Shown piece after piece: positions 23,301-32,245 of a DNA stretch of 64,000 nt (its first letter is position 1; each line of letters opens with the position of its first letter). The position numbers and the translations under genes were made by a program. This stretch comes from Prunella strophiata (Eukaryota; Chordata; Aves; Passeriformes; Prunellidae): the NCBI GenBank assembly GCA_036583965.1, contig JAZBQD010000025.1, positions 11,858,300 to 11,922,299 on the forward strand. The letters are read 5' to 3'. The notes below the pieces were generated by a model, which worked only from the letters and a program-made list of their open reading frames with translations, did no database searches and was not told where the DNA came from.

Positions 23301-24643
23301 TACGCTCCATCTTCCTCCTTGGCCTGACCGCGCCAGGGCCTGTAGCCTCCATCTTCCTTCCTGCCATAGCCACGCCGAGAGCCGTAGGCTCCATCCTCCT
23401 TGCCGTAGCCTCGCCGGCGGCCGTAGGCTCCGTTCTCCTCCTCGGCCCAGCCGTAGCGCGGCACCGGCGGCTCGGCGGCCGCGCGCTGGGAGCGCCGCCG
23501 GGACGGCCGCCTCACCATGCTGCCCTGCCGCGGAGTGCCGGGCGCTGCCAGCCCCGCGCCGCCAGGGATCCGCTTCATGTTGGCCCGGTGCCTGAGGATC
23601 TCGTCTTCCGCGGGGAACGGCAGCTTCTTGGCACCGATACGGGACAGCCAGGCCGTGTCAGTCGCCCGGCTGCCCCCCACCAGCCGCCCGCGCCGGGACA
23701 GCACCTTCCTGGCCAGCCAGCCCGTGGCGGCGGCCGCCTTGCTCAGCACCTGTGCCCGGGGCTTGAATTTCCTTTCCGGGCGCCGGCGGAAGAGCAACGA
23801 GCCGTCCTCGGGGTCCTGCCCGCCCCGGCGCAGCAGCAGGAAGGATGGCCTCGATGGTGACTCCTTCTTGGCCTCCTCCTTGGCCTCCTCCTTCCTCTTC
23901 TTGCCCACCTCCTTGAAGCGCATCATCAGGTTGGAGGTGGACTTGAGCACAGCCTTGTTCTTCTTTTTCTTCCTCTTCTTGGTGCTGTGCTTATGCAGCC
24001 CCCAGAAGAAGCGGGATGTGTTCTTGAACTGCCCCTTCTTGGGCCGACGCAGCCCCATCTTCTTGAAGCCCAGGAAGAGCTTCGAGGTGCTGCGGAGGCT
24101 CCGCTTTGCCCGGGCCTTCGGAGGCGCTGCCGCCTCCTCCTCGGCTGGGCTGGCTTCCACAGAATCTTTGGGCTGGCCCTTGGCCTCTGCACCCTTGGCC
24201 CCTTTCTTCTTCTTGTCGGTTGTCAGCCCCATCATCAGCTTGGAGGTGCCCTTCGTGTTCTTCTTGGCTGTTGCAGCATTGCTCTCACCCTCCTCTTCCT
24301 CCGGCTCCTTCTTCCCACGGCCCAGTTTCTTTGCCACTCCTGCCTTGGGCAACCCCTTCTTCTCCTTCCCCTTCCCCTTCTTGGGCTCCTCTGCAGCCAC
24401 CTCCTCCTCATCTTTCTCCTTTTCCTCCTTTTCCTCCTTTTCCACCTCCTTTTCCTCTTCCTTTTCCTCCTTTTCTTCCTTTTCCTCCTCCACCACCTCC
24501 GTCTCCTCGCTCTCCTCTGCCTTCAGCAGCTCGGCATCCGAGGCATCCTCTGACTCGTTGGGATCCTCCTTCTTGCCCTTCTTGCCATCCTTCCCTTTCC
24601 CTTTGCCCGCCTTCCCTTTGGGCTCCCCCTTCTTGCCGGCCAT
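1606..24643 (-). CDS. MYO15A: Myosin XVa, complete gene (about 60 exons), five frame breaks
   Basis: MYO15A is the unconventional myosin that carries whirlin and EPS8 to stereocilia tips in hair cells. The CDS runs from ATG at 24643 to TGA at 1608-1606. Domains in order are: a giant proline- and charge-rich N-terminal exon, motor, IQ neck, MyTH4, FERM-like region, SH3, second MyTH4, second FERM, and the C-terminal ending EITLL, a class I PDZ ligand. Splice sites are GT-AG at every junction examined. The start is preferred because it has A at -3 and G at +4 and begins the long open exon. Five exons contain one-base frame breaks: near 23052, 18801, 14530, 5690-5715 and 3351. Each affected exon is one base longer (shorter for the last) than its phase demands. 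Synteny with ALKBH5 and DRG2 is conserved. Gene identity is certain; functionality as assembled is not. Confidence 0.96.
1990..2112 (+). mobile_element. CR1 LINE 3' fragment
   Basis: The stretch resembles the avian CR1 3' terminus: a run like CAGGGCTTAGAGCAA, CCCTGCCCACGG, then GATGAGCTTTAAGG and TCCAACCCGAGCCATTC. It is 5'-truncated and sits in a MYO15A intron. Confidence 0.8.
5449..6570 (-). CDS. MYO15A: MYO15A SH3 domain and following linker
   Basis: The exon at about 6450-6567 ([20 protein letters not shown] then [10 protein letters not shown]) and the exon at 6221-6297 ([17 protein letters not shown]) form the SH3 fold with the ALYDY-like and GDII motifs. The exon at 5637-5843 begins [19 protein letters not shown], which completes SH3, and ends in an Ala/Val-rich tail (ARELDRKTE). 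Exon 5637-5843 is 207 bp although its 5' and 3' phases require 206; the frame switches at about 5690-5715. The next exon, 5455-5573, reads [15 protein letters not shown]. Confidence 0.85.
6804..10275 (-). CDS. MYO15A: MYO15A linker and pre-SH3 exons
   Basis: Poorly conserved linker exons lie at about 10176-10275 ([15 protein letters not shown]), 10001-10090 ([19 protein letters not shown]), 9797-9921, 9614-9674, 9425-9487 and 9203-9342 ([21 protein letters not shown]). Conserved blocks resume with about 8890-8980 ([15 protein letters not shown]), 8383-8507 ([11 protein letters not shown]), about 7930-7991 ([20 protein letters not shown]), 7669-7747 ([13 protein letters not shown]), about 7228-7339 ([13 protein letters not shown]), about 7025-7144 ([15 protein letters not shown]) and 6804-6945 ([19 protein letters not shown]). 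These correspond to the region just before SH3. Boundaries of the small linker exons are approximate. Confidence 0.8.
8088..8345. mobile_element. AT-rich insertion, possible retroelement remnant, in MYO15A intron
   Basis: A sharply AT-rich segment interrupts an otherwise GC-rich gene. It holds an AATAAA near 8303 followed by a T-rich tract, and two imperfect hairpins: ACAACTT...AAGTTGT at about 8197-8220, and GGAGGTGAC...GTCACCCTCC at about 8232-8255. The polyadenylation-like 3' end suggests a solo LTR or retroposed fragment. I do not recognise the family. Confidence 0.35.
9079..9130. repeat. 17-bp tandem repeat, three copies
   Basis: CATTCCCTACACCTGGG repeats head-to-tail about three times inside a MYO15A linker intron. 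Confidence 0.75.
10405..13016 (-). CDS. MYO15A: MYO15A first MyTH4 and FERM-like region
   Basis: The exon at about 12893-13016 ends [19 protein letters not shown]. The exon at about 11904-12000 ([18 protein letters not shown]) and the exon at about 11577-11815 ([34 protein letters not shown]) form the MyTH4 core. The exon at 10918-11094 ([15 protein letters not shown], then [16 protein letters not shown]), 10750-10833 ([19 protein letters not shown]) and 10405-10597 ([31 protein letters not shown]) match the following FERM-like segment. A sense-strand CR1 copy occupies the intron at about 12165-12362. All exons are open. Confidence 0.9.
12165..12362 (+). mobile_element. CR1 LINE 3' fragment
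   Basis: Characteristic CR1 blocks are in order: GCACAGGTTGCCCAGA, GGCCAGGTTGGACAGGGCTT, CCCTGCCCATGGCAG and CCCAACCCAAACCATTCTGTG. It lies in a MYO15A intron, antisense to the gene. Confidence 0.88.
13098..14184 (-). CDS. MYO15A: MYO15A converter/lever arm and IQ motif exons
   Basis: Exons at about 14065-14184 (YRCLVDMW... [12 protein letters not shown]), 13802-13979 ([12 protein letters not shown], then [16 protein letters not shown] and [12 protein letters not shown]), 13649-13735 ([17 protein letters not shown]), about 13321-13374 (a short Lys/Arg/Glu helix) and about 13098-13184 ([19 protein letters not shown]). The IQ-type repeats bind calmodulin or light chains. The charged exon at 13321 is far more basic/acidic than its mammalian counterpart, which suggests a short single helix here. 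All are open and in phase. Confidence 0.9.
14429..20204 (-). CDS. MYO15A: MYO15A motor domain exons
   Basis: About 20 exons encode the ATPase head. First are 20122-20204 (EDMTQLE), 19840-19903 ([12 protein letters not shown]), 19626-19735 ([13 protein letters not shown]) and 18996-19070 ([10 protein letters not shown]). The P-loop exon GESGSGKT is 18735-18826, followed by a 6-nt microexon at 18593-18598. Switch-1 region exon 18157-18260 reads [10 protein letters not shown]. Later exons include 17619-17682, about 17138-17303 ([12 protein letters not shown]), about 16427-16545 (switch-2 region ILDIYGFE), about 16242-16338 ([13 protein letters not shown]), about 16018-16152, 15623-15748 ([10 protein letters not shown]), about 14870-15013, 14687-14731 (RCIKPNNKK) and 14429-14554 (converter side, [14 protein letters not shown]). 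All core myosin motifs are present. Frame breaks lie in the P-loop exon and in 14429-14554. An antisense CR1 copy sits in the intron between 19070 and 19626. Confidence 0.93.
15786..15880 (+). mobile_element. CR1 LINE terminal fragment
   Basis: Only the last part of CR1 is present: GATCTCCAAAGTCCTTTCC followed by CCAAACTATTCTGTGACTCC and the terminal ATGATTCT repeat. Confidence 0.75.
18593..18598 (-). CDS. MYO15A: Candidate 6-nt microexon of MYO15A (Ile-Glu)
   Basis: On the minus strand GGCAG is followed by ATAGAG and then GTACC, so a 6-nt exon with AG/GT flanks can be cut out. The preceding exon ends ...IAPQ in phase 0 and the following one begins ILEATPL in phase 0. The mammalian protein has two residues (Ile-Lys) exactly between these segments. 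Inserting Ile-Glu restores the family length. The pyrimidine tract is weak. Confidence 0.6.
19118..19515 (-). mobile_element. CR1 LINE fragment
   Basis: A reverse-complement CR1 begins with AGAATCACAGAATCAC and ATGAGGTTGGAAGAGACC, then CACCTCTCTGGCAAGAGC and CTAAGCCTCCTCTTCTCCAG. It is the longest CR1 copy in MYO15A and lies in a motor-domain intron, in the same orientation as the gene. Confidence 0.88.
20974..24643 (-). CDS. MYO15A: MYO15A giant N-terminal exon
   Basis: The exon is 3670 bp; 3669 bp (1223 codons) would fit its phase-0 donor at 20973/20972. It begins with a Lys/Glu-rich stretch (residues about 1-110). Next come basic motifs also seen in mammals ([19 protein letters not shown], then SRFFWGLH near residue 215, then [10 protein letters not shown]), a Tyr/Gly-rich repeat block (residues about 400-490), the conserved [15 protein letters not shown], and a long Pro/Arg/Ser-rich tail. 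The frame switches once at about 23040-23056: the first frame stops at TGA after WEDG, and the second continues with [11 protein letters not shown]. In mammals the corresponding exon is alternatively included to make the long isoform. The TGA would truncate only transcripts that contain this exon. Confidence 0.9.
23165..23445 (-). repeat. MYO15A: Degenerate 13-14-residue tandem repeat in MYO15A N-terminus
   Basis: Within the giant exon, about six or seven units follow the pattern E-D-G-A-Y-G-x-x-x-G-Y-x-x-E. Successive units contain [39 protein letters not shown] and [10 protein letters not shown], followed by PTGPRHNY. Unit length is 13-14 codons. It sits in the Tyr-rich part of the N-terminal extension, where mammals have a different Tyr/Pro-rich series. 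Confidence 0.8.
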
Positions 24644-27600
24644 CCTGGCAGTGGCGGGCGCTCATGCTCCGGCCCCGGCGGGGCCCTAGGAGGGGATGCC
24701 CGGTGCGGGCAGGAGCCTGCTCCCGGCACAGCGCCCGGCTCCGGCCCCCGCCGCCTGCCCCGCCTGGCTATTTACCTGTGCCCGGGTTTGGCGAGGCACA
24801 TGCCCGTGCGTGGCTCCCTCGGGCGCCGGTGGCCGCCCGCTTGGCATGGCGCTGCGGCGGCGGCACCCGGCCCCGGGGCAGCCCGGCGGAGCTGCTCCTG
24901 TCCCCCGCGCACCCCGCGAGTCGGCGGCGCGGGGCCGGTGGCTGGGATCCGGCTGTAACCCAACCGGCCGGCTCGCGGTGGCATGAATAATGTAAGGGAT
25001 GCACCACGCCAGCCCCGAGACTTTTCCGAAGGAGCAGGGAAGGGCCCCTTCTGCTGGGAGCATCCCCCCAGGGGAACGCTGCAGGGGCAGCACAGTTACC
25101 CCAAAATGGGACCTTTCCACCTCCCCACGCCTCGGGGCTTCCTCTGCCCCTCCCTGAGCAATCAGCCTCTTCCTCCAGTCAGCGCGGTGACGGATGAAGC
25201 CCGGGGATCCCTGAAGCCAAACGGCGGCACCGAGAGAGAGGTGACAATTCTGCAGAGCCCCAGGCAGCAGCGGGAACACACCCAAGGGGAGCGACCCAAC
25301 ACCAGAACAGATTCCACAGCCCTGCTGGGATCACCGAGGAGCCCAGAGCCCGCAGGGGCACTCCTCATGCCATGCCAGGTATGTGCAGGGTGCCACACGT
25401 GCCCACACACAGCTGCAAGGAAGGTTGTGTGTGCCACACGTGTTGCAGTGGCAGTGCCAGCAGCGTGTTTGCACACACACGTGCCCAGGTGCAGGGTGAC
25501 CACATCAAATGTTAATGCCAGGCCTGGATTCCTGCAGCTCATCAAAGTTTCAGCAGCAGCAGCAGCAGTGGGAACTGGCTGTCCCACATGGATCAGCTGC
25601 AGGCAGCAGTGGGGCTGGTGTGGGCAGGGGCAGCTGCACCCCCTGTTTGGGGAGATAGGAGCATCCAGCTGTGCAGCAGCTGGCAGAACCAAAGAACCTG
25701 CAGCAGTTGCTGGACTGAACCCATTGGTCTCCCCCAGGATCAGAAGAGCCCAAGGCTGGCACCTCCTGGAACTGTGTTGTCCCCAGCCTTGTCCCTCTGT
25801 GCCACATCTACAGTGGAACACCATCCACCATGATCTCATGGCTTTTCCTACTCCCTGCATGGATTTCTGGGATAGACACATGCTGGTCTGCACAGATGGA
25901 GGCAGCTCTGGAGTGCAGGGTGGGCAGAGGGGCACAGTGGGATGAGAGGCACCTGGCAGGCATCAGGAGAGGGTCTATGACAGAAACACAGGATCAGCAG
26001 AGCCCTACCCAGCATTGTCACAGTCCATGCACAGCTCTGCCATGGCCACTGAGCCGTGTGGGGCAGACAGAGCCTGCCCTGCCAGGGGCACAGCTGCCTG
26101 CCACACAGCACCACACCACCCCTCCTCCTGGCATGGGCACCACGACGTGGCAGAGAACCACCCTGGACACAAACACAGCCCTTCTCTCTCTGCTGGCAGG
26201 GAGCAAAGGGGTACCAGCCTGGTAAAAAGCTGCTAGAGGTCACTCCCTGCATCCCACCCCTCGTGCAGTCCTTGCCCCCACCCCACTGCCCTCCATGGTC
26301 CCTACCTCTGTCCCCCCAGGCAGGGTGGCCCCAGCAGTGCTCTCGGTGCCCTGGCACAGCTCCCGTGCTGTTGCCATGGCTGTGCCCGTGGTGCCTCCCT
26401 GCCCATGACACGGGCTCTTTGAGAGGGGGAATAAAGGGAGAGAGAGGGGCTTCCTCCCACACAGATGCTGCCTTCCCTGGTCCCAGCCTCCATACCAGAC
26501 CCCAAAACATCTCCCCATGTTCTTTGTCCTGGTTCACCTGCCTTTGGCAGTGGCAGAGCTGGCCAAGAGGCTTTTGTGCCCAGGTGCAGTGGGATGGAAG
26601 CAAAGCAGGGGTCAGAGGGGCACCCACCCTTGGTGGCTGTTTCCAGGGTATCTGGGCACAGCTGCATCCAGCTGCAGCACACAGGAGGGACCCTGGCTGC
26701 AAAACCTGGCACTGAGGGGTCTCTGTGGTGGCACCGGGTACCAAGGCTGTGGTAGAAGGTACCCAGAGCATTCTTAGGTCGGGTCAGTCCTGAATGTCTC
26801 CAGCCACGTGGGTGAGGCAAGGAAAGCCACCTCCCCCCAGGGACACGGCCCGGGGCAGCCCCGGTGCCACTGCTGCAGCCTGCAGCTGTGCCCTGGCTGG
26901 ATGCAGGAGGGGAGGGAGCCTTTGGCCTCGGGGGTGCACCCGCCCCACCCGGCGGGACGCGCGGCTGCCCAGGACTGTACCTTGGGAGTGCCGGCATCGG
27001 CGGGCAGAGCTCCAGAGGCAGCGGCTCCCGTCTCCAGGCAGGTCTGCGGTCACCAGCCGGCCCCGGCTCCGCTTTCAGCCTGTTTCCAGTTACAGCCGGA
27101 GCAGGGCTCCGTGCCACCACACCACACCGTGCCACACACCACACCGTGCCACACACACCACACCGTGCCACCACACCACACCGTGCCACACACCACACCA
27201 CACACACCACACCGTGCCACCACACCACACCGTGCCGGCGCCTCCCGGGAGCCCCGCGGAGCCAGCCCAGGCACCTCCCGGCTGCAGCAGCACCTCTCTG
27301 CACGTCCCCTTCCCTGCCTTCAGTTCTGCATCATTGCACATCCACTCTCAAACACCTGTGAGCAGGTGAGGAAGCCCAGCCACAGCTCTTGTCACTCCAG
27401 TCACAGTGTGACAATGGCACAGCTCTCCAAGCCCCCAAGGCACAGTGGGGTCTTTCCTTTCTCCCCCAGCGTGCATCAACTCCCTGACCTGGCTAATTTC
27501 CACCCTCTCCAGTTCCTGCCTCCAAAATGAGGATGGGGACCCAGCACATGAGCAATACACGACAATCCCTGCCTGCCAGCTGCTGCCTGCTCCCCACGAG

Positions 27601-28830
27601 GGAGGTGTTATGGGAGGAGATAGGCCAGAGCAGATGCTGGAAGAACAAAGCAGCTGGGCACGGTGCTGGCGTGCACCCAGGAATATGCTGGCTGGCAGCC
27701 CTGGAGCCAGGTCACAGCCCTGTGCCATCACCTCAGTCCCAAAGCCAAGCCCAGGAGCTTTCCTGGGGCAAAACAGCCCCGAGGTAAAAGGAATGTGAGG
27801 AAGGAAGGTAGGAAACATGGGGTAGAGGGTTGCAGGGAAGGAGGGAATGTTCAGGGGAGGCTGCTCTGCTCTGGAGGGCAGTGGGAATGTGGGGCTGTGA
27901 AGGTGGGAAGGCAGAAAGTGAGATAAGGGAGGATAAAGACAGCAAGCAGACAGGCAGGGACAGGCAGGGACAGGCAGGGGACACCACACACCTTGACCAG
28001 GAGAACCTGAACAGCAGTGCTCACTTTAAAACCTCCATCACACACAAAGATCCCTTCCTGGCAAAGCCACCACGGCACCTGCTAGCCCAAGGGAGGTGCC
28101 ACCCAGCTGGGGCACCCAGAGCCACTCACCTGGCATAGCCAGCTGCCCTGCATGGCGTGGGGCTGGCTCCCTGTGCCCCGCTCCCTGCCAGGACCATCCC
28201 TCCCCCTGCAGCTGCAGGACCCGATGCATATTTGATGACTGCTATTATTGTCATCTCCACCCGTGAGCAGTGATGGGAGCTGATCTTCCCTCACAGAGCT
28301 GCAGGGGTGGAGGGGTGAGAGCCTCCTCCTCCTCCCGTGGTCCCTGTCCCTTGCACCCCTGGTGACACAGCTGGACTGTCCCACATCCCTCCCAGGATGT
28401 AGGTGACCCTCAGTGTAGCCCAGATGTGGACAGCTGGAAAACGGCCCTGACCCATTCTGGCCCCCAAACCAATGGGAGTTTAGAAGAAATCACAGAACAC
28501 AGGAGTGAGGAACAAATGCACCTCCTCACACCCCTCTCCAAAGGTGGGCTGGGACCAAGCAGCTGATCCTGGCAGGGATCTAGACACCCATTATCCCAAA
28601 AATATCAGAGCATCCTCTCCTCCATGGATAAGCAGGACACTCCACCTGCCTTCACAACACTCCAATCTCCCCATTCCAGCACTGGGCTCCTGCATCCCAC
28701 CAAACTGGGACCGTTTTCCTGCAGTGATGGAGCCTGTGGCTCTGCCAAATGCAGGGGCAGGGAGAGCATCGTGCTGCAGCACCCGAGCCGGGAAAACCTC
28801 GGCTTCCTTCTCCTGCAGGCAGGCACGTCC
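24644..28830. other. Intergenic region upstream of MYO15A
   Basis: No gene is evident. The first 350 bp (24644-24990) are very GC-rich and probably hold MYO15A 5' leader and promoter sequence. An acceptor-like CTGCCAG lies immediately before the MYO15A ATG, so an upstream non-coding exon is likely; I could not place it. A short CAG run lies at about 25552-25569 and a CAC-rich minisatellite at 27105-27236. Remaining open frames lack codon structure, splice context or recognisable domains. Confidence 0.5.
27105..27236. repeat. CAC-rich minisatellite
   Basis: The units CACACCGTGCCA, CACCACACC and CACACACCA alternate irregularly over about 130 bp. It is a simple-sequence expansion in the MYO15A-DRG2 intergenic region. 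The open frames it creates on both strands (Thr/His-rich or Val/Trp/Cys-rich) are repeat artefacts. Confidence 0.85.
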
Positions 28831-28839
28831 CAGCCGTAA

Positions 28840-29290
28840 TGCGGTGGGTATTTATTATGCTGATTCCTCAGAACGCGAGGGCTTAACTGCAAATTACAAT
28901 CAATAGCCCCAATCCCCTCGGGGCAGGTTCATCATTTAGCAGGCGCAACCAGAGGAATTCAAAACTATTTGCCAGCCATAAATCCTCCTCTCCGCAGCCT
29001 CCCCAGCCGGCTCAGCGCCACTCCCGATGGCTGGTTGGGGTGACCCTTGTCAGCATTTGAGACAATTAAGCTGTCACTGCGGATCGTGACTCTTATATAC
29101 GGCCCTGAGCAGCACTTTGAGATGTCACCGTGATGGGGTGAGGGGAGCTGGCTGAGGCGAGCCTGCCGCAGCAACCATCTCTCATTGAATTAAATGAATG
29201 TATTTGGAGGCAGAGTCACTCTTTATTACCTTGCAAACGATTCCTGACTAAATTAAATTATAAGAGGAGTGTTCAGCCAATCAAACCTGC
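28840..29290. promoter_or_regulatory. Candidate cis-regulatory block upstream of MYO15A
   Basis: About 4.2-4.7 kb upstream of the MYO15A ATG lies a non-repetitive block unlike the surrounding GC-rich sequence. It is AT-rich and carries several homeodomain-type ATTA/TAAT cores: AAATTACAAT at 28891, GACAATTAAG at 29061, ATTGAATTAAATGAATG near 29184, and AAATTAAATTA near 29250. No CR1, coding potential or simple repeat explains it. The regulatory role is inference. Confidence 0.35.
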
Positions 29291-29734
29291 TTGATTGCCT
29301 GGAACAGGCATTTTAAACAGAGCAGCCTGAAGTTGTTGCTGGTTGCAGAGCTAGATGGAGGGAGGCTGATGGGTTGGGGGGAGGCTGAGCCACCCTGCTC
29401 CACACCTGGAGTGCTGCCGGCCCCAGGGATGGGGCAGGAGGAGCACAGCCCCCCTGGGAACAGCATCAATGAGCCTGGAGGCAGCTGGAAGAACAAAGGA
29501 ATGGCAGGAGCACAGAGCAGGGCTCCTGAGAGCAGCTTTCTCTGAGCTTCATCCAGCCAAGGCTTTCCTCCTACAGCAGAGAAATGCAGGGTGCTGCTCT
29601 GCTGGGGGCAAATCCACAGCTCCTGCTGCACCCACCCTCCTGGAGAGCCCTTCTCCCAACACACGAGGAGAGTCAGATCACACTTCCCTTCAGCAGCTCC
29701 CCAGTGAGGGGCTCTGGTCAATGCATAAATTCCC

Positions 29735-30040
29735 AGAATGGTTTGGGTTGACAGGGAGCTCAAAGCTCATCTTGTTGCACTCCCTGCCTTGGGCAGGGAC
29801 ACCCTCCACTATCCCACATTGCTCCAAACTCTGGCCTAGGACACTTCCAAGCTTCTCTGGGCAGCCTGTGCCAGGGCCTCACCACCCTCACAGGGAAGAA
29901 TTTCCTCCTAACACCTCATCTGTATCACCCTTTTCAGTTTAAAACCATTCCCACTTTTCCTGTCAGTACATGCCCTTTTGAAAAGTCCCTCTCCACCTTT
30001 TTTATAAGCCTCTTTAAATACTGAAATGCTGCAAATTCCA
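29735..30040 (-). mobile_element. CR1 LINE fragment
   Basis: Reverse-complement CR1: AATGGTTTGGGTTGACAGG, GGGCAGGGACACCCTCCACT, CTCTGGGCAGCCTGTGCCAGG, GAAGAATTTCCTCCTAACA and GTTTAAAACCATTCCCAC. Homology fades after about 30040. Confidence 0.87.
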
Positions 30041-31039
30041 TGAACCTCAGGAGGTTCCAGTACAACCCTACTGCTGCAGATTTCCCCCTTGCCCTTTGGA
30101 TCTTTTGGAGATCTCTTGGAGGCAAACTCACTCCAGCAGGAACTGCAACGTTTGCTGCTTTTAACATAAGTGCAGAACAATTAGGGAAGCTCCTGGAAGA
30201 AGGAATACTGCAATTAAATGGTGCATTTTCAAATGCAGCTATAAACTTGCTGCCAAAAAAGCTACTCTCTCTGAAAAAAGAAGTTGGCTTCTTCTAGCTG
30301 AACTATTTTTACTTCATCCCCATTCCAATTTTAATCATGTATCTGTTCATTTTGAAGAGGATAAAATGCCCATTTTCCTAAATGAAGCTAATTAGGCAGA
30401 GGGGGTTTTAACAATGATATGCCAAAATCAATTTGAAACCCACACTGAGGTAGCAGCAGCTATTCAAGGACAGGTTTTAGCAGGTAACACTGTGCATTTC
30501 AGCCTCACAAAAAGCACCCAGCACTACCTGGGCTGAGGATGAAGCCCTGTCAGCAGTTCTGGTTGCCCAGCTCTGTGCCAAGGCTTGGCAGGCTGCAGGA
30601 TTTGGATGGAAAAGTCAGAAACTCAGGGACAAAACGAAACCAAAATTAGTCTTTGTGAGGGCAACTCTGCCTGTGTGACCTTCATGGGAAATGGGAAGGG
30701 TGAGTTAATGTGCTGGAACAGCATCCCACCCAGCTCACACCGGGAAGGGCCAGCTTGCACTGCCAGGCAGGGATAATGGGGATCATTTGGAGCCCAGGAT
30801 TTCCTCTGCACTCCAGCTGTGAACAAAGCCAGGAACAGGGAAGGGAACTTACAGAGTTCAAAGTCACCTTTTTAGCTTGGGCATTGTGTATTGTATCTGT
30901 TTATCTCCCATCACCAGTCTCTTGCAGCCACTTCACCTTTTACTGCCCCCCAAATCTCCTGTGACAGCACCCAGGACTCCTCAGGTGGCCAAAGGTAAAA
31001 AAAGAGAGTTAGGAAACACACCAAGCCATCTAGCCACCA

Positions 31040-32245
31040 TTCACATGAAATAACAACTTTTTATTTTCTCAAATAAAATAATCCTTCCATTTCTGCTCAG
31101 TCAGGCTGGGAGGGGTGAGGAGGAGCAGGGAGGAGGGGAGGAACCCTGTTCAGACAGGTGTCACACCTGTCCTCACAGTTCTGCATCCACATCAGACCAA
31201 CCCTTTTCCAATGAAAGAAAATAAAAGCTATTGGCAGCTCTTGATCCCAGAAGGCAAGAGCTGTCCTCTGTCAGGCACTCTGAATTGTTTAGCAACAGTA
31301 TTCAATGGAAAAGCATGATTACAAAAATCCCAGATTTCTGATGAACAATATCCAGACAAGCAATGTTTAACTCACAGCATGGGGTAGTACCTTGAGCTCC
31401 AAAGAGCTGCAACTGGAATTTAGGGGCATGGTTGATGAGAGCTCCACCTTGGGGACTGAAGGGCAGGACAACTCCTGCCCAACAAAGGAGGAAGCTCCCA
31501 AGGCAGCTCCTTGATGAGTGAGATGCCAGAAGTGAATCCTCACCCCAGACTACAGCTCTTGGATCACACCCCACTGCAGTCTGGCCAGGCTAATTAACCA
31601 TTACCAGTTTAATGTCTCATCTCTCAGTACCAGGATGTCCTACAAACCCCACTGCAAGGCTATGGAGAGGCACAGAGTGCCAGGTTTAATGTTAATTGAG
31701 GTGGGACCATTAAAAATTGGGGTTGTCTCAGCTGCAGAGATGTGTCCAGCGAGCAGGGGAGGGAGAATTCTGATTCTGCTTCAGATCAATGCTTAATTTA
31801 AGTGAATGGATGAGCAGCAAAGCATCAGCAATGTTCTCTCAGCCCAAAGCACAGGGCCTGATTTTTTTTCACATAAACCCAAACACTTCCCACTGGGAAT
31901 GCACATGGATTCATGTGCAAACCCCACAAGGGGCAGGACACTGCTGGCTGTGGAACTGTGCCCTAGAAGAACTGTCTCCTTTTAAATTTGTAAGAAACAT
32001 CACTTGGCCTGCAATGCTGCCAGATGGAAACCCATCTTCCCCATCCCCACCTGCAAGCACAGTAGCCTCATTTTCTGCCTTTCTCCAAGAGAAGGAGCTT
32101 CACAGAAGCTTTCATGGCTCTGGAACACATCTCCCTTTTTCCTTTTTTTTTTTTTTTTCCTTTTTTTCTTTTTTGTGTGTTTTGTTTTGTTTTTACATGG
32201 TCAGTTCCAATTGCAGTGATTAAAGGCAAGGCCAGGCACCAGCAG
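31040..32245 (-). other. DRG2: Probable DRG2 3' untranslated region
   Basis: Downstream of the DRG2 stop no coding sequence is seen. A minus-strand AATAAA (plus TTTATT) lies at 31060-31065 and is the best polyadenylation signal, giving a 3' UTR of about 1.2 kb. A T-rich tract at about 32130-32195 reads as A-rich in the transcript. The end point is inferred. Confidence 0.45.

Noticed and set aside
23517..24689. Long plus-strand open frame (390 codons) opposite the MYO15A giant exon
   Set aside because: It is the antisense shadow of the Lys/Glu- and Ser-rich coding exon, and yields Ser/Phe-rich low-complexity protein with no recognisable domain.
26794..27369. Plus-strand frames of 165-240 codons across the CAC minisatellite
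   Set aside because: Repeat-driven His/Thr peptides without any domain; no conserved gene is expected between MYO15A and DRG2.
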